In this document: positions 34,921 through 38,537 of the stretch, in pieces
How the letters are laid out: the number at the start of each line of letters is the position of its first letter
How positions within the stretch are numbered: position 1 is the stretch's first letter
Assembly (NCBI GenBank): GCA_024364805.1
Contig: CM044491.1
Coordinates: forward strand, 128,312,553 to 128,351,089
Origin: Euprymna scolopes
Taxonomy: Eukaryota > Mollusca > Cephalopoda > Sepiida > Sepiolidae
DNA: 38,537 bases
Direction of reading: 5' to 3'
Notes under the pieces: model-generated
Databases searched by the model: none
What the model was told of the DNA's origin: nothing
The model's input: only the letters and a program-made list of their open reading frames with translations
Made by a program: the position numbers and the translations under genes

Positions 34921-35135
34921 GAGCTTCTAAGTGGTGTCCTTTTGTGTTTGAAAAGAAACAAGAAATCAGGACTAAACACAAAAGGGCACCACCATGAAGT
35001 CCGTCAAAATTCCTGAGTCGGACAGAAACATTCCTGAGTTCGATAAGATACACCCGAAGAAGATCTGAGGTTACATCGACCGAAACGTTGTGAAAATCAC
35101 ACTCAATGTAAGAACAGTAGCCCGATGAATAATAA

Positions 35136-36544
35136 TGCAAAAAAAAACAATCCTTATCTCAAAAATTCAGAAACGTCAAAATTAAATTTTACCTTTTGTC
35201 CTTTGGAAGCGATAAAGTAAACAACTATTTGTCACAACATTGAAGTTCCTCTTCAAACGAAAAGCACAAAAGAACAAAAACAAAAAACCTAGAAATCACG
35301 TTTTAGTTAATAAAAACATCCACTTGATGATTTCTATTTTACACTGCATTTCAACTTGTGCGGCAAAATGAGAGTGAGTGTGAATTTCAGAGTTGATGCG
35401 GCGAATTTTGAGTAAAGTGCTTCGTGGTCCTTAAAACATATAATCCTGCGTGTTCTAAAGTGCAGCTTTTCCAAATTATATGTTTTTAATTTTATCGAAC
35501 ACTATCTTGCTCGTTCAAAGAATTCCTAGTTAACTGAATTTTGTTCATGTGGTCATTTGAATACCCTATTATTTGTTCAAATATACCGTCGCCATTTGTG
35601 GTCGTAGGAATAAGCCATAAAGTAAGACTCGAAAAATGGTTCGGTTTTATTGTACAAAGAAAATGTTTACGAAAATGGTGGTCAGTATTTAGCGCCCGTA
35701 GTCGGTAGTTCCGCGTTAGATATTGATATTTACTCGTATTTACCTCTCTTCCATTGCGAGGAAACATTAACCAATTCATTAGATGGGAAAATGGGTCAGA
35801 GCCCCAACGGAAAGAGTTCTATGTCCCTGAAAAATAATGAGTAGCGCCACCGGCATTCACAGGTGATAACACCTCAGCAACAAACGAAAAAAATGGCTTC
35901 TTCTTAATACTCAGAGTAAGGTAGAGCCATGCAGGGCTTACTCTCATTTCGAAAGCTGAATGGCTACCAGAATAATACAGTTTCTGTCGATCTGAATGTC
36001 GAACATTTCGACACTGCGTTTCGCTATTTCCCAGTATTATTTATTCTCTCTTTTGATCGATTATACAATGTGTGAAGGTGTAAAAGTATGCCAAACCCCA
36101 AAGTGTGTTTTTTATCAAACTAATTGTTCAGTATTTTAACACCAGGATGTTTATAATTCCATAGAAGAGGATTAATTCTCGATGTTTTTATAATGATTAG
36201 AATGGCCTAATTTTAGTGACTTACGAAGTCCCTATAAAACATGTCCTATGACGAAATACTACGCTAATATATTTTTTAAATAATCTAATAAGAGTTTCTG
36301 TTCCCACCTTTATTTAGGATCTGACCAGGAATTTACGTGCTTCATCTTAAAGGACTGATCCCGCGTCTAACTAGCATTCCAAGTCTTACTGAGCAGCTAC
36401 AAGTAAGAAAACTTTACGTTTCTATTCGAAATAAGTTTCCTGGTCCTTAAAGGTAAAATGGGCACGTGCAATTCTGAGGGGGGGTCTGCGCGAATATTAA
36501 TAGAACTCACTCTGTGAGGTATGACACCTTCAATATACAGCTAA
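35136..36544. other. Unassigned sequence
   Basis: No gene recognised. A perfect hairpin, TGTCGAA / TTCGACA with a 3-base loop, lies at about 35998-36014. Confidence 0.4.
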
Positions 36545-36558
36545 CCTGGCGACGAGGA
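36545..36558 (+). other. Possible LTR-element primer-binding site
   Basis: CTGGCGACGAGGAT resembles leader starts of some invertebrate Gypsy-type elements. No LTR pair or coding trace supports it here. Confidence 0.2.
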
Positions 36559-36599
36559 TCTGTCGAGTTCACAAAACTTCGAATAAACAGCAATATATA

Positions 36600-36656
36600 A
36601 ATAAAAGAGAGGGAGAGATAGGTAGATAGATAGATAGATTGGTAGATAGATAGATA
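36600..36656. repeat. GA-rich and (GATA)n microsatellite
   Basis: AGAGAGGGAGAGATAGG followed by interrupted GATA units. Confidence 0.9.
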
Positions 36657-37369
36657 TCTTCGAATTCAACATCGCTATTAAAACTATAAATTACACGAAG
36701 GCGAAAGAATAATCGAATTCCAGAAAACAGTTTAAACAGTTAATTATCAACGAGGGAAAATATATTCCAATTGATTAACACGAATAAAACTTCGAATTGA
36801 CAGCAAATGCAATTTAATACATTTAAACAGACTTATATTTTAAGCCAGTTATAAAGAATCGTGTGTATTATCTCCAGCTTTACTTTTTTCTTAAATACGT
36901 GCGGATGAATATAGTGTCAATAATTAGACTCGGTTTATATAAAAAATGTCTTTATGTTGACGTTTCAACTTGTAGTGTGTCACATGTGACACGAGGTGAG
37001 AGAGGAAAAGGAGATTGCGGTTTGTACGAATTTGGATCGCACACACGTCTACTTGACTTGTCTCTCTGGTTGTTGTTCTTCTGTCGACCCAAAAGAAGCT
37101 TGGAGAAAAAATAACAAAGAAAAAAATGCATAGAACTCGGAGATGACATATCATTTAAACAAAGTAAACAAAACAAGCTAACGTTAGTTTATCACTCAAC
37201 ACCATTAGGAGTGAAGAAAGCAGAGGCCAATCCGCAATTATAACGCGAGGTGACAAACTTAATTTAGAACAGACATCACAAATGAAACGAATCTACGAAC
37301 ACAAAACCCTAACAACCAACGGTTTCTTATTCAACGTCAACTTTTAGAGGGGAATGGAACATGGGAGAG
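36657..37369. other. Unassigned AT-rich stretch
   Basis: Short frames at 36863-37176 on both strands have no recognisable domain. A 16-bp palindrome lies at 36977-36992. Confidence 0.4.
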
Positions 37370-37430
37370 ATGATGATGATGAGGAGGAGGAGGAGGAGGA
37401 GAAGGAGGAGAAGGATGAGGAGTAGGAGAA
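37370..37430. repeat. GAT / GAG trinucleotide-rich purine tract
   Basis: (GAT)n passes into (GGA)n on the plus strand. Confidence 0.9.
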
Positions 37431-38460
37431 AAAAAGTGAATCACTCTATAGCCCGAAGACACAACAAATCGCCTCATGAAAATAACTCGAATGACTGCAA
37501 GTAGCACTTTGGAAGAAGTAGGAAATAATCTGAATACAAAGGAAGGACCAAATGTAATTTCTGCACCAGTATAAAAGAAAACCCACTCTTTAATATACAG
37601 TAAAGTGAACTATCACTAAGAAATGAATGTTTGAACTGTCGGCGCAGGCCATTTGGAAAAGAGGTAAATAGGTGTGTGCTATTCAATTACCATGATTTGA
37701 AAGTAATTACTGATTTTTCACTGTTAATTATAATGTAAATTTAATATACTTTGGATATTCTAAGAACTATTTTCAATGAAAATTGTAGATGAATTATTAA
37801 CCTTGCAGTAATCAGATAAATTTGCCATAAAACATATTTATTGGACAACTTCAGTTTGCAAGACAACAGCGGCAAATAGACGATTATTACCTTTAAATCA
37901 AAACAACCAAGGTTCCCAAAACTAAAGTCTATCTTCTTAAAACACGTTACCAATAGCTTGAAACATATTAATATATATAACATGTTACCAGGAGGTGAAC
38001 ACAGATTAATATATAATTTCACTTACAACAGATGTTTATGCTAAGATATCCATCTATTCACAATTATAAACTTGTTTATAAGTCTATGAGTATAAATCTT
38101 AAATATTTCATCTCTTTTGCGATATGTATTAGCGATTTTAACAACACATGCGAAATTGTGCTTACGCGATTAACAACATTTGTTCCGTAAAAAATTCCGT
38201 GGATTTTCAGGATTTTGTTCAAGACTTGAATTGGTTTAATTATTAAAGAATATATTGTGAGCTATTAAAGCTATTTGAAACAATTTCCTTTCATATTTTC
38301 CGATAAATTCATAGATCGCCTACGAATTTCTATAATTCCTTGTATTTTACTACGTTTATTTGAAAAGTAGTCCAAGATTCGTGAGTGTAACTACTCCATT
38401 TTCCGTCTTTTATTTGTATCTTCCTTGAGATATAATAAGAGCTAAAATGACAGACATAAT
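37431..38460. other. Featureless AT-rich stretch
   Basis: Nothing recognised. Confidence 0.45.
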
Positions 38461-38537
38461 TATATATATATATAAAGATACAAACACCCACACAAACACC
38501 CACACATGCATATATATATATGTATATATATATATAT
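38461..38537. repeat. TA and CA microsatellites at window end
   Basis: TA runs at 38461-38474 and 38508-38537 flank an imperfect CACA tract; cut by the window edge. Confidence 0.85.

Larger units (their letters stand above)
33955..35135 (-). mobile_element. Penelope-like element relic with inverted flanking arms
   Basis: Arms of about 145 bp (33955-34100 and 34993-35135) are inverted copies. Between them, on the minus strand, lies the C-terminal part of a Penelope-like protein. Each arm contains CCGAAACGTTGTGA preceded by an ACACCTGA-like block, related to the hammerhead-like motif at 21247-21690. Penelope-like elements are known to carry terminal repeats in direct or inverted arrangement, with hammerhead motifs in them. 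The RT core is absent, so the copy is a truncated relic. Confidence 0.65.

Overview
This window looks like intergenic DNA from a large, AT-rich, repeat-packed animal genome. No host gene, tRNA or CRISPR array could be supported. Long (TA)n and (GATA)n arrays occur with a PIF1-type Helitron, jockey/CR1-like LINEs, Penelope-like elements and a 5S-derived SINE. That mix fits a lophotrochozoan and is compatible with a cephalopod, but no host exon confirms it. Nearly every recognisable coding trace belongs to a decayed mobile element.

Layout. 1-7180: two closely similar foldback elements in opposite orientation, each with two arms of about 0.8 kb, bracket a decayed Helitron read on the minus strand (1106-4918) and a diverged foldback-related stretch (4926-5499). 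7348-9665 and 16499-19880: 5'-truncated jockey/CR1-like LINEs on the minus strand. A family A copy lies beside a family B copy at both places. 13430-14620: a plus-strand Penelope-like relic with reverse transcriptase and GIY-YIG traces, inside a G-poor stretch. 20242-20480: a SINE whose head derives from 5S rRNA. 21247-21690: an inverted pair of 213-bp arms carrying hammerhead-like motifs. 26580-26880: a 30-bp minisatellite. 27450-28600: a Gypsy pol fossil on the minus strand with no long open frame. 28788-32657: a non-autonomous LTR retrotransposon. 33955-35135: a second Penelope-like relic, flanked by inverted arms that carry the hammerhead-like sequence again. 35141 to the end: mostly featureless AT-rich DNA.

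Nothing here appears to work together as a host pathway. The most interesting material is structural: the asymmetric foldback family around the Helitron, and the two Penelope-type loci with hammerhead-like motifs in inverted repeats. All alignments were made by eye, so boundaries are approximate unless a base-level reason is given.
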